Below are positions 33,240-43,307 of a stretch of DNA of 64,000 bases, in pieces (within the stretch, counting starts at the first letter, position 1; every line of letters starts with the position of its first letter). A program made the translations under genes and the position numbers. The notes beneath the pieces were generated by a model. It was not told where the DNA came from, made no database searches, and saw only the letters and a program-made list of their open reading frames with translations. The DNA comes from Forficula auricularia (taxonomy: Eukaryota; Arthropoda; Insecta; Dermaptera; Forficulidae), in NCBI GenBank assembly GCA_024734495.1, contig JALMQS010000161.1, positions 1,659,758-1,723,757 on the forward strand, given 5' to 3'.

Positions 33240-34680
33240 AAGAATTTAATTTCCACTTTTTAATGCTTTTTGAAATTAAAGTGTTTTTTTTTGGTTTTCA
33301 AACCCCTAAACACCTCTCACCCTCTCAAACGATATCACGATTATTTTATTTTATGTATTCTGTATTGAAAATAAAATCCATATAAACGATTTCTTTATGA
33401 AATTAATTTCAAAAGAAGGATCTGTTTTTTAGTTCTTTATGAACTTGTTTTAGTATAAGGTATATTATGATATCCCAATATTTCCTAACAAATATCTCCT
33501 TCCTTATTTTGTTTGCTCATCTCGACCATTCATTCAAAAGCTGCTTATTAATTAAATTGTAGATCTCTAATCATGTTTTATTGATTATTTTTTTCTCTCC
33601 CCGACATTCAATTTACATTTCGTTTACGACCGGAGGCACGCCTTTGCATAAATTAATGACTAATATATATGTATATAAAAAAACCAATAGATACATACAT
33701 ATATTGAAAAGAAACTATTATTTTCTTCTTTCATAATATATAAGTATCCTATTTTCAATTTTGAAAATTTGCAAAAAAAAATGTTTTGGTTACCTAATTA
33801 CGAGTATATTTCTGAACAAATATTATATTACTTATTAATGATTTTGTCTTCAAAAAATCTAATAAAATATTTTTAATATTTCAAACTTTGAACGTTTATT
33901 CCTGACTTTAATATATTTTAATTAATTTTTTTTTAATAAAGAAAATCATTAAAAACTCATTTCAACTTAATAAAAATTCTAAACCAAACAGGTTAGAAAT
34001 ATTATATGTATATCCTCTATAGAAAGGACTATTTAAATTAATTTTTTTAATGCTAATAATAAAAATATGAGTGACTAAAATGAGAAGTAAAGCAGCGATT
34101 AACATAAAAAAAATTAAGTTATTGATATAGGAATAATTATTATCGAAAGTTTTTTTTATTATATATATTCACTCTGAATTTATAAGATTGACAATATTTA
34201 TTTTTATTATGAAAAAAATATCTTAATATTAGTTTTGTGAATGATTATTTATTTATTTACTTTAAATCCTGCATCATCAAAACAACTTTTATATCTTTTA
34301 ATTCTAGAAATAAGGAATTTATATTATTTATTATTTTGCTTATAAAAATTATACCTATATAAATAATTTGATGCTTATTACTAGTCAATATTGAAGAGGA
34401 ATTTTCTTTTTGACACATTTATTTGGGGGTTAAAATATAGAAAACCATATTTCGTCTAAAACAAATAATTTAAATTTTGTGTTTATTAATAATAATTTAC
34501 TCTTCGAATTCGTAGAATAATTTATTTTATAATTATAAGGATATGTAGGTAATAAAATAAATATGTGAAATATATAATATGATTTATTGCTCAAAATGTT
34601 AGACTTTAATAAACTAATAGCGAAGAAAAAGCTGAGTGAAATTATCTAGTAATTTTAATAAAGATTAATTTTAAATGTAT
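33240..34680. other. Very AT-rich, nothing recognised
   Basis: No frame, repeat or fold of note. Confidence 0.45.
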
Positions 34681-34685
34681 GTATT

Positions 34686-34880
34686 TAAAATTGAAAATAT
34701 TTTTCTTGCCGAAAGTAGAGTAGCTGTTGATTCTTATGCAGATATAAATGAAGTATTCCTTTGTCTAATCCAAACAAACAATAAACATATATATTAAGCA
34801 GAGGACAACCTCATCGATTTTTTCCTTAAATTTTTTTGACAAAATAAACAGTTCTATAAACTTTATAGAACTGTTTTTCA
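34686..34880. repeat. D-terminus-like fragment with perfect hairpin
   Basis: ATTTTTCTTGCCGAAAGTAG resembles the D terminus (TTTTGCCGAGAGTAGCAGAA); AGAGGACAACCTCATCG recurs at about 40787-40800. At 34847-34875 AACAGTTCTATAAA is perfectly inverted with a single-base loop. Confidence 0.5.
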
Positions 34881-35319
34881 CAAACTATATAGTATTAATA
34901 AAGTCTCTGATTTTTTTTAATGCAACTCATACCTATAAATAATTAAGATTAATAGATTTATTTTAAAATGAATTATTTATAATTTAGCAAGTGAAAAAAA
35001 TTATATATATTTTACATAAGTATAAATTAATAATGTATTATTATATATAGGGATCTTCTAAGTAGAAAATTCTGAAGTTAACAGATATAATTTATTCATA
35101 AATCGCAATTTAAGAGTAGAAAAAAATCGTAAAGTAAACCAGAAAAATAAATTTTTTATTAATGATTTCCTTAAATAAAATTAAAGATTAATTTTAATTT
35201 TTTTATCATTTTTTTTGTGCATCTGAATTATTAAATGTAATTGTAGCATAAATATTTGATAATATTTAATGCAAAGCTTTTAGTACTTTTATTAATTAAA
35301 TCATTTTGACACGAGTTAG

Positions 35320-35456
35320 GCTTAATGAAAGAGGGATTATATCCATTAAGAAGAGGAAGAAAGGAAGGGGTGAGGGGAGATAGAGAGGGGATGGGGGGAT
35401 AGAGTGGGGAATCCCAAGAGGAAGAAGAAACGGGATAGTAAGGGGGGGGGGGGGGG
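35320..35456. repeat. Purine-rich tract ending in G15
   Basis: Low-complexity GA/GGA sequence and a run of 15 G (35442-35456). The minus-strand 63-codon frame is a proline/leucine artefact of it. Confidence 0.8.
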
Positions 35457-35489
35457 CATCGAACAGATAAAACAAAAGTGACATCAAGA

Positions 35490-36480
35490 TTACAAATCCA
35501 TTGTCACATCCATTTATCTATAATCTCTAAAATAATCAAAGCAGAGTTCGAAATTATACCTAGTTAGACAATGTATTAACAAAAGGGGGTGCACGTTACC
35601 CTGTTTTCATTTTTTTTTTATAAATATTAGCAAATCCAACATATTTTGCATTGTAAAGTCCACTAGGTTTTTTTTCCAATTTTTCCATTTCTAGTCTTTA
35701 ATTGTATACATTTATTGTTGTACTCATAAAATTTTTAACGCCGATTTTACTCGATTTCATATTTTTTCAATTCAAATAATCTAGAAAAAGTCAATTCCGT
35801 CCCCTGTACAATTTGGCTGTAAACCCGTGTATTTACTTGAAAAATGTTTAGATATGACTGAATAAAATATCACCTAAATAAAAATAAGCTGACGTGTTCT
35901 GATGTGGCCATCCACTTGACTTTACCATACAACCTGGCCCCTAAAATTATTTATAATCATGTTTTAACTTGACTCACGCCATCACTGCAGTAGTCAAGAG
36001 AGAAACTATTGTCAGTTGGTGAGTTGGTTTGTTAATAGGAATCAGTGATGTTAATTTTATTCATATGGTGAAAAATGACTTCATAAAGGTAATGATTAAT
36101 TATGTCGTTCATAAGTGTCATTTTCGTCCCTGCGATAACATGTCATTTAAAAATATTTATTTAAAAAAACTTTCTAGTGTTTTTTTACTTTTAGTGAATT
36201 GTGACCAAAATTGAAACCTTCTATATTTTTAAGCCAGTTAGATCAAAAGCTTGATTTTGCCATCTTTATTTATTTTTCTGCTAGATGCCGGGGCCCTCAA
36301 TATTTACTTTAGGCTCATTTTTTGAAGTTACGCCCTCCTGGTTCTCACTCGCACATTTTAGGTAGTGGATTTTTGTATCAGTAGTTTCTACGGGTGTCAA
36401 GGCGTACAAAATTTGGCTTAGAAATCGGCCAAAGAGCATAGGAGTATATAACGAACTACTCAACAACTACCTCTTTTGTA
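35490..36480. other. Nothing recognised
   Basis: AT-rich. A 61-codon minus frame (36281-36466) and plus frame (36029-36214) have no domain. Confidence 0.35.
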
Positions 36481-36489
36481 TATAAACAT

Positions 36490-36505
36490 ATAGATAGATA
36501 GATAG
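36490..36505. repeat. (GATA)n microsatellite
   Basis: About four ATAG units, the insertion site of the adjacent hAT-like MITE. Confidence 0.7.
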
Positions 36506-36726
36506 CAGTGGCAGACGTTGACATTTCAACGAGGTGATGTTGACCAAAAAGAACCCTTTAATTTTTAAAATATTATTATTTTTTACACCTTTTTGTAAAT
36601 TCATCGATAAACGCAGAATTTTTCCTTATTTTTCAAATTTTATCTTAAATTTTTTCATGACATGGTATCAAAATAGCCTTATTGTTTTTAAATTTTATGG
36701 ATGGACCGCACGCCACTGATAGATAG
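36498..36726. mobile_element. hAT-like MITE with perfect 8-bp duplication
   Basis: Element 36506-36718 (213 bp), ends CAGTGGC and GCCACTG, flanked by ATAGATAG on both sides. CAGTG ends with 8-bp duplications are the hAT signature, though the target is GATA simple repeat, so slippage could mimic it. A 61-codon internal frame is not a transposase. Confidence 0.65.
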
Positions 36727-36892
36727 ACATAGACGAGGAGTGAACCGCGATTGGAATATAGGTGTACACCGTCTTTGGATTTATTTGAAATTACTTTGGA
36801 ATTCATTAGATAATCTATTGTCATCTACTTGGAAATGAAAGTGGAAGTAGGTGAACACGATTTTAGGTCGCGGTTCACGCCTCGGATATAGA
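36726..36892. mobile_element. MITE family M, copy 1
   Basis: Element 36734-36884 (151 bp). Ends CGAGGAGTGAACCGCGA and CGCGGTTCACGCCTCG; 8-mers GACATAGA / GATATAGA (7 of 8). The interior contains ACTTGGAAATGAAAGTGGAA, later the seed of the minisatellite in copy 2. Abuts the hAT-like MITE. Confidence 0.75.
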
Positions 36893-37199
36893 TATACATA
36901 CAGATATTAAAAAATTGAGAATTTCATTTCTAAAATACAAACTTTATGGTATTGCATTGAAAAATTATTAAAATGAATCAAAGTATTTTGTAACATTAAA
37001 CAAACAATTAAGACCACAGAACAAAAAGAAATATTTGAGCTAGAAATCATTTTTTTCTTTGAGCTCTAATTCATTTGAAAGAATTTTCTCTATCATTCCT
37101 AAATAGGAGAAACTAAGAAGGAATTTTTCCCATCAATAATTTCACATCAGAGACCGCCATTTAAATATTCTCTTTTAGAACATTTTGTGTTGTACAGGG

Positions 37200-37560
37200 T
37201 GGAATGAGATTTTTTTTATTTTTCTCCCCTCTTGACATTCCTACACATGTACACGTGCGTCTGTCTGTACCTTAGAGACTCTGAAAGAGCAAAGAGAAAA
37301 GGAGGAGAAAAAAGAGTAAAATAAAATTCAAATGATTGGCTTGATGTGGGGGTGAGTGCTAGAGGAACGCTTAGAGGGTGAAAAATTCGAAAAAAGAAAC
37401 ACACCCAGTTAAAAAGGGGGCAAAAGTGGCGATGATTGTGGGTAGAGGAATGCTTCAAAAGGAGACCAGAGGAAAAAGGCAAACATGGAAGAGACATGGC
37501 CAGGGGCAAGGGGCCACGTGGGGGACGAGACGAGGGGGAGCCATCACCTACACATTTAAT
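37200..37560. other. Purine-rich unique island
   Basis: GA-rich with overlapping open frames on both strands (115 and 87 codons). Both peptides are low complexity and lack domains. No partner in the window. Confidence 0.25.
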
Positions 37561-38330
37561 CATAAATTCTTATATCAACAAATTAACCCAAAAGGAAAAT
37601 TTTATATTTGTCTAAACGCACCATTAAGTAACAATTTTTAAAACTTGCTCACTCACTTGAGTGAAGAAATTATTACATAAAATATTGTAAATCAATTTTA
37701 ACTTATTTTTTTTTTTTTTTTTTGGAAAATTGGAGGAAAAATTGAAACTTTTTTAAGACTCGGTAGGCTATTTGCAGTTTCGTTGAATTAATTTTAGATA
37801 TTAAATATCTAAATCATGAAATTCATTTCAATTTAATATTTTCTTACCTAATATTCAAAATTGGCCGTTCCTTGAATAATAGAAATTAATCTCTACTAGT
37901 CTGGAACAGGTCTGAACTTGTATTTAGCATTCTTGCCTTAGCTCTAAAGGAATTGAGATCATTCTATCTGCTCCCTTTTTAATAATTTTCCTCCATCAGA
38001 TTCTAATGAAAGAATCGCTCAACTGTCACATTTATTAAATTATAAAAAAGTGAAGGCTTATTTACACTAGAGATCTTACTTATAAGTAATAATACCTGGC
38101 CACCAAGCTTTTGCTTCAGGTAAAAGCTATAAATTAATCCCCGAACACCCCTCCCTCCGGACCCCCCACCCACCTACACCTCACCCCAATCCTGAAACCA
38201 CGTGCCCCCACCCACCGGACCACGCACCACGCCCCCGCACCCAGTTTTTGCATTTCTAGCCTTCTAGTGGCCCACAGATTATGTGTATATAGGTATATAA
38301 ATAAATACCGTATAATTTTTTTTAATTAAA

Positions 38331-38433
38331 TAACAATTTTCATATTTAGTAGAGATTGTGGTGTTGGTGCAAGGTGAAACATCTTTAATAAAACTCATAG
38401 TAAATCAATATTTTTTTATTTAACAATTTTTCA
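38331..38433. mobile_element. Tail-only insertion in R copy 1
   Basis: Absent from R copy 2. About 38343-38420, flanked by TAACAATTTTCA / TAACAATTTTTCA. It carries, inverted, the shared terminus (GGTGTTGGTGCAAGGTGAAA) and ACTCATAGTAAATCAATA, as in 52705-52880. No ribozyme. Confidence 0.7.
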
Positions 38434-38794
38434 GTTCATCAATTAAATTGCCAAATACTAATATATAATAATATGTTTGTGGGATTTAAAACTTGATTTA
38501 TAATCAATAAAATTGCCTAACTTTTTAATATATATTTATATTTGTAATGATCTTTTTTGTGGTGTGTTAAAATTAAAAAAACAATTATTTGTTAAAAGGA
38601 AATTGAATAAAAATGTAATTATAAATTTTTATCGAGATAGCCACCTTGTGTATAATTATTTCAATTAACAAAAAACACATCAAAAACAACTTAGCCGAAG
38701 ATGAGACCGTGAAAGATCCAAATGTCAACCCAAAGACCCCTAACCCGTGAATTTCATCCAAATCGTTAGAGCCGTTTTCGAGAAACCGATTCTT

Positions 38795-38838
38795 TTCTCT
38801 CTCTCTCTCTCTCAATAATATATATATATATATATATA
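38795..38838. repeat. (CT)n and (AT)n microsatellites
   Basis: CT run about 38797-38813, then AT run about 38817-38838, within R copy 1. Confidence 0.9.
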
Positions 38839-38879
38839 CAAGAATTTCTCGTATAATAAGATAAATAATGGATTTCCTT

Positions 38880-39012
38880 TTACTACACTTATTATATTTC
38901 GGGGTACGAGCCCATCTTCAGGAGTTCACGGAGAAATATAATTATTCCTAGAGACTTGGTAACAAGCATCTTGTCTTTTATTTTTGTGAAACCTACCTAG
39001 AATTTTATTTTA
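38880..39012 (-). mobile_element. Solo family-C unit
   Basis: A single C unit with a hammerhead-like core and the inner end TGTGAAACCTACCTAG at the right. No inverted partner or duplication. Confidence 0.5.
38886..38928 (-). ncRNA. Hammerhead-like motif, family C
   Basis: Minus strand: CTGAAGA, U, GGG/CCC stem with CTCGTA loop and one extra C, GAAA, AU-rich stem III. Stem I weak. Confidence 0.4.
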
Positions 39013-39760
39013 TTTTTAATTTTCTTTACTTTTTATCTATATCAATAGTTGTCGCTTAGTATTATTATTTAATATGTTATTCCTAATGTAGATAATTATA
39101 GAGAACCTTATTTCTTTTATTTACTTTAATGCGATTTAAAACATTTTGAAATACCCTATACAAAACACAATTCTTCATATTATATGACCACAGGCCGGTT
39201 GGGCAGGCCTGATCTAAACGGATGCATATAAATTTCAATTTTTTGAATTTGAAAAATATATACTTTTTCACTTTTTATTTTATTTTATTTATATTTTTTT
39301 TTTTTTATTATTGAAATTTTATTTTTTTAATGTTTATAAATATGGATGATCCCTCGTTGTGTGCATATGTGTGCTTGTATGAGAGTGTGTTTTTGCCTGT
39401 TTCGATTTCTACACTATTTTTAATTGGAATGAATTATTAACGGAGACAATTAACATTGCCTTTTTATTTTTTGAACATTTGATTATCAAATAAAATTACG
39501 AATTAATCGTAATGTACAAATTTTCTCTATTTATATTTAATTATCATTTCGGGGGTGCCTCTCTATTTATACTTTATTTAATTATGTACAATTTGTATTT
39601 ATTTATTTATTCATCATTATTGGACCGATTTATGAAAGCATTTTCAATAATATTTATTAACGTATGCATATTAACAATGCTTAAATAAATGTTTACCGCC
39701 CTATCTCATTTCTATTCCCTCTTGTTTTACCAACCTGTTTATTTTTGTTTTTATTTTTTC
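39013..39760. other. AT-rich, nothing recognised
   Basis: Upstream flank of the candidate recursive splice site. No repeat or frame. Confidence 0.4.
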
Positions 39761-39764
39761 AATT

Positions 39765-39799
39765 CACTAATATTTTTTTCTTTTTTGTTACAGGTAAGC
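39765..39799 (+). promoter_or_regulatory. Candidate recursive splice site (zero-nucleotide exon)
   Basis: A branch-point-like CACTAAT (39765-39771), a nearly pure pyrimidine tract, TTACAG ending at 39793 and GTAAGC from 39794, so 3' and 5' splice sites are juxtaposed as CAG|GTAAGC. This is the ratcheting-point layout known from very long insect introns. It fits the absence of exons in the window and would mean the window lies in a plus-strand intron. A chance match or an ordinary 3' splice site is the alternative. Confidence 0.45.
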
Positions 39800-40023
39800 A
39801 GGCAGAGTGACTTACACATTGTTGAGATCATAGTAAGTTGCGACTTTTTTTCTTATGAAAAAATAAGATTTGTTTGTATCATATATCTAGGGTCAAACTG
39901 CTTCATAAGTGCTTCGTTAGTTTAATCAAGTCTTACAATTTATTCTTATAAAATTGAGCCTAAATTTGGCTAATAATACAAATAGTTTTCCTGATAAAAA
40001 TGCGTTCTGAGTATTTCATATAT
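39800..40023. other. Nothing recognised
   Basis: AT-rich downstream flank of the candidate recursive splice site. Confidence 0.4.
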
Positions 40024-40248
40024 AATAATAATAATAATTAAATTGAAAGTTTATTTTTGCCGAGAGTAGCAGAATTTTTATAAATTGAAGGAGACAATAA
40101 TAAAGAGAGTGTGTCTTCTGTTAGAATTATAGGATGGATGAAGAGGGCAAAGCTCACGAAACTATAGTCTCGGTATAAATAAATTAAAAATTTATAATTC
40201 CAGCAAAAGACACACTCTTTTATAGTCTCCTTCAATAATAATAATAAT
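40024..40248. mobile_element. Foldback D3, inserted in (AAT)n
   Basis: Element 40039-40233 between 15-bp (AAT)5 runs, which may be a duplication or just microsatellite. Left part: D terminus (GCCGAGAGTAGCAGAATTTT); arms GGAGACAATAA...GTGTGTCTTCTG and AAAGACACACTC...AGTCTCCTTC are inverted. Core on the plus strand. Confidence 0.7.
40132..40172 (+). ncRNA. Hammerhead-like motif, family D, decayed
   Basis: GGATGA (C3/U4 lost), A, GAGGG/CTCAC stem II, GAAAC 40158-40162, UAUA, GUC 40167-40169. Predicted inactive. Confidence 0.35.
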
Positions 40249-40289
40249 ATTAATTTTTATTAGCTATTTCAGCCACATCATACAATCCA

Positions 40290-40480
40290 ATAATGATAGA
40301 ATTCGCATAAATCAATACAAAAAATTATAAAACAACTACAATATTAATTAAAAAGATCATATAACATCATCCAAATAAATGACAACAACAGAATTTCTAG
40401 AAATCAATACAAAATTTTTTAAAATATAAGAATAACAATATTAATCAAAGTATTAAATAAATAACTAGTTGCTACTGAAC
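40290..40480. repeat. Two imperfect ~94-bp direct repeats
   Basis: TAGAATTCGCATAAATCAAT and CAGAATTTCTAGAAATCAAT start the two copies; both continue ACAAAA...ATATTAATTAAA-like. Confidence 0.4.
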
Positions 40481-40714
40481 ATAATATGTATAAATAAATA
40501 AAAATAATTTATCGAAAATTATTTCAATTGTTTGACTAATAATTATATACCCACTTCATTTTTGAAAGATTTATTAAATAAAGTGTGTATTTTGTATATT
40601 AACTATTTAAATAATGTAAAAAGAATTGTATAAATCCAAAACCCAATTAGGGCAAGGATTGAATAAAAAAAATACAAAATAAAGTTTTTGTAAAAAGTCG
40701 GGAATCAAATTTAT

Positions 40715-40850
40715 TTTGAAAATAGTTTCTTGCCGAGAATAGCAAAATTGTATATGTATATATATATATATATTTTTTTCAAGCATAGGACAACCTCATA
40801 ATTTCTCCAAATGATTCACAAATGAACTCAAATAAATATAAATTCGAATT
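40715..40850. repeat. D-terminus-like fragment
   Basis: TTTCTTGCCGAGAATAGCAA, a TA microsatellite (40753-40771), and CATAGGACAACCTCAT, paralleling 34686-34820. Confidence 0.5.
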
Positions 40851-40869
40851 TATGATTTCATATGCAGTA

Positions 40870-41464
40870 TAAAGCCCGGTTCACACGAGGCTTTTTCTGC
40901 TACTTGCTCCTTACTTGTTTGCTCTACTTGCAATTTGAAGGTAGTTCAGTCAGGCTGATTTTTTCCCTGTTGGCTTCACACGGAGCTTTTTAAGAAAATA
41001 TTTCAAGTAGGCCGATTATGTTGCGCGCGCAAGTGCCAGTCCAGATAATGAACCTATGAGCCAAACAGCTGGGCTATCATCTTTCAGTGACAGCTCAGAT
41101 GAAAACAAAAATGACTTATTATTACAGAAATTATCAATCGCAGATGGACAGCAATTATTGCTTTTTTGTCAATACGGAAAACACTGCTAAGGAAAAAATA
41201 TAATCTGTTCTGTGATATCAGCTGATGTTTGATGCCAACGCGCATGTCACCCACGTGATGAAATAATTCCGATTGGTTGCTACTACCAGCATCAAGTAGC
41301 TTAACTTTTTTTTAGAACATGCTCTATCTTTTGAATCAAGTAAGCATGCTAGCAAAGCAGTCAGGAGTGACGTCATTTCGACCACATCCATGCCTCCAAA
41401 TTGCAAGCAAGGCGAACAAGTAAGGAACAAGTAGGAGAAAAAGCCTCGTGTGAACCGGCCTTAA
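40870..41464. mobile_element. PIF/Harbinger-like element, non-autonomous
   Basis: Element 40873-41461 (589 bp), TAA on both sides. Terminal inverted repeats of about 65 bp: AGCCCGGTTCACACGAGGCT against AGCCTCGTGTGAACCGGCCT, continuing through CTACTTGCTCCTTACTTG and CTTGCAATTT. No transposase; a 70-codon minus frame lies in the right end. Confidence 0.7.
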
Positions 41465-42006
41465 GCAAGAGTAGTATTCAAAACTAAAAACTTCTCCGCT
41501 TAACGTCTAGATTGTACGAATAATCTCGAACAATATGTATGACGTCATTTATCAATTTGTTCATGAAGAAGTTCCATTTTTTTTTTCTAGCATTATTAAA
41601 GAAATAATTTGTTTTCCAATTTACTAATCGATTCAGATATTTTTTCGTTACCTCTAACGTCACGTCATCTAATTCATACATTTTTTTATTTATTTATTTT
41701 TGGTTTAATTAATTAATCTTCTGATTTTTTTTTGTTCCCTAACTACCCAAATACTTTATAAACATTTTTTTTTAATTAATAATACATTTTGCATATTAAG
41801 CCAATCACTTTTCATTCTTTGCCAAATTTTTTATATTTTATAAATATTTTTTTTTTTAGTCTCTTTTTCCACCCGCCCGCTTATCAAGAAACAAACTTTA
41901 TAACGAGTTTCTCGTTAAAGTTAATTAGAGGAAATTTTTTGGTAAAAATTCGTCTGCTCTATCTCGCTATCCTTATTACTCACCATCAGCCAACCACCCC
42001 CCCCCC
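41465..42006. other. AT-rich, nothing firm
   Basis: Short chance frames; ends in a C10 run (41997-42006). Confidence 0.35.
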
Positions 42007-42520
42007 TCAAATTGCGATCTAATTAATAATTTATTTTCTAATAGTATTTAATTAGCAAGTGAACTATTCAAATCAGCCAATATATGAAGAAAGCTGGCGA
42101 GAGTATACCCCCAGCACACCCCTGCCAGTGTGGGCCGTTCAGGGGGTGGTGAAGCTGCGGTATTTCATTCAACCCCCACTCGAAAACTGCGATATCAGAT
42201 TCCACGTCGTCTAAAAGATACCCACCCCCCGCCCGCGCACCCACCCTTTCTTTATACAAGGGGGTGTTCTTCATTTTCCCCTCAGGCTTGCGATGCATAC
42301 GATGACTTAATTAAATTGGCTGTCTGCCGTCGAATAATGTAAACATTCGCTGATATCTCCACCCATCTCCTCTGTGTTGCTATTATATCGAATTTAATTA
42401 GCAATTCGCTAATGAATCCGTCGGGATATATAACCCCCACCACACACCCTGCACCCCCTCAATTTCAATGGTGAGACAAATTGATGAGATTCCTGAAACG
42501 GATTTCGATTACAAATACTT
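42007..42520. promoter_or_regulatory. Candidate enhancer-like island with homeodomain sites
   Basis: Repeat-poor, much GC-richer than its flanks. TAATTA-type sites at about 42019 (TCTAATTAATAA), 42048 (TTTAATTAGCAAG), 42306 (CTTAATTAAATTGG), 42394 (TTTAATTAGCAATTC) and GCTAATGAATCC. Overlapping frames of 70-76 codons on both strands lack domains. The densest such island in the window; conservation not testable here. Confidence 0.35.
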
Positions 42521-42993
42521 CCCCACTATAAAATATAAATTAACATTTAATATTGAAAAGAAATTTATATTAATTTTAGCAAATAATGGTTGGCAATTTG
42601 TTGATTGAACTTTTCATTGAGTTAATATGCATAGATTTTATTATATATTCCCATTTATGACTTCGATAAAATCAATATCAATACACACATACTCACACAT
42701 ATACACATGTTCGTTTCTGTTTAAATAAATATTATCAAATAGCAATTTTCCCCAATCAAGATTTAATTTGTTATTTATATTTTTATTTATTTTTTAAAAC
42801 GAAGTTTAAACTTTCGAACTAAATAAATTATTACACTTTACTTTGACACTCCAAACTCTTAAAAAATAATATATATATTTTATAGATTGGAAAATTTTAA
42901 ATTTATTAAATTATTTTTTATCAATTGAGAGAGATTTTACGTAATAAAATAAAAATTTAAATATATATATATTTTTTACTATCATATTCATAG

Positions 42994-43307
42994 GGTAAAA
43001 GCGAGGGTGATCCGCGATTGGATAGGTAGGTAGGTGTATACCTTTTTGGAAGTATTTTGGAAGTACTTGGAAATATTTAGAAGTACTTGGAAATATTTGG
43101 AAGTACTAGGAATATTTGGAAGTAGGTACTTGGAAATATTTGGAAGTAGGTACTTGAAAATATTTGAAATTACTTGGAAATATTTGGAAGTACTTGGAAA
43201 TATTTGGAATTACTTGGAAATATTTGGAATTACTTGGAAATATTTGGAAGTACAAGTGGAAGTAGGTGTACGGCATATTAGGTCGTAGTTCACCCCTCGG
43301 GTAAAAG
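42994..43307. mobile_element. MITE family M, copy 2, with internal minisatellite
   Basis: Element 43002-43299 (298 bp) between perfect 8-mers GGTAAAAG. Ends CGAGGGTGATCCGCG and GTTCACCCCTCG. The interior has been replaced by the 20-bp array at 43043-43262, doubling its length relative to copies 1 and 3. Confidence 0.85.
43043..43262. repeat. ~20-bp minisatellite inside M copy 2
   Basis: About ten units of TACTTGGAAATATTTGGAAG with variants (AGTAGG insertions, GAATTAC). The seed resembles ACTTGGAAATGAAAGTGGAA of the ancestral MITE. The array keeps an 84-codon frame open, which is an artefact. Confidence 0.9.

Larger units (their letters stand above)
38090..38875. repeat. LINE-like repeat R, copy 1
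   Basis: Order of parts: AGCTTTTGCTTCAGGTAAAA, a C-rich block, one T unit (GTTTTTGCATTTCTAGCCTT, CCACAGATTATGTG), an AT-rich part, CGTTAGAGCCGTTTTCGAGA, microsatellites, then ACAAGAATTTCTCGTATAAT. The same order is at 59980-60890. Interrupted by a tail-only insertion (38343-38420). Probably a non-LTR 3' UTR; class unproven. Confidence 0.55.

Noticed and set aside
37216..37641. Opposing frames of 115 and 87 codons
   Set aside because: Purine-rich simple sequence opens both strands; peptides are low-complexity.
43034..43288. 84-codon frame rich in W, Y, L, E, F
   Set aside because: It is a translation of the 20-bp minisatellite; 20 is not a multiple of 3, so it cycles through frames.
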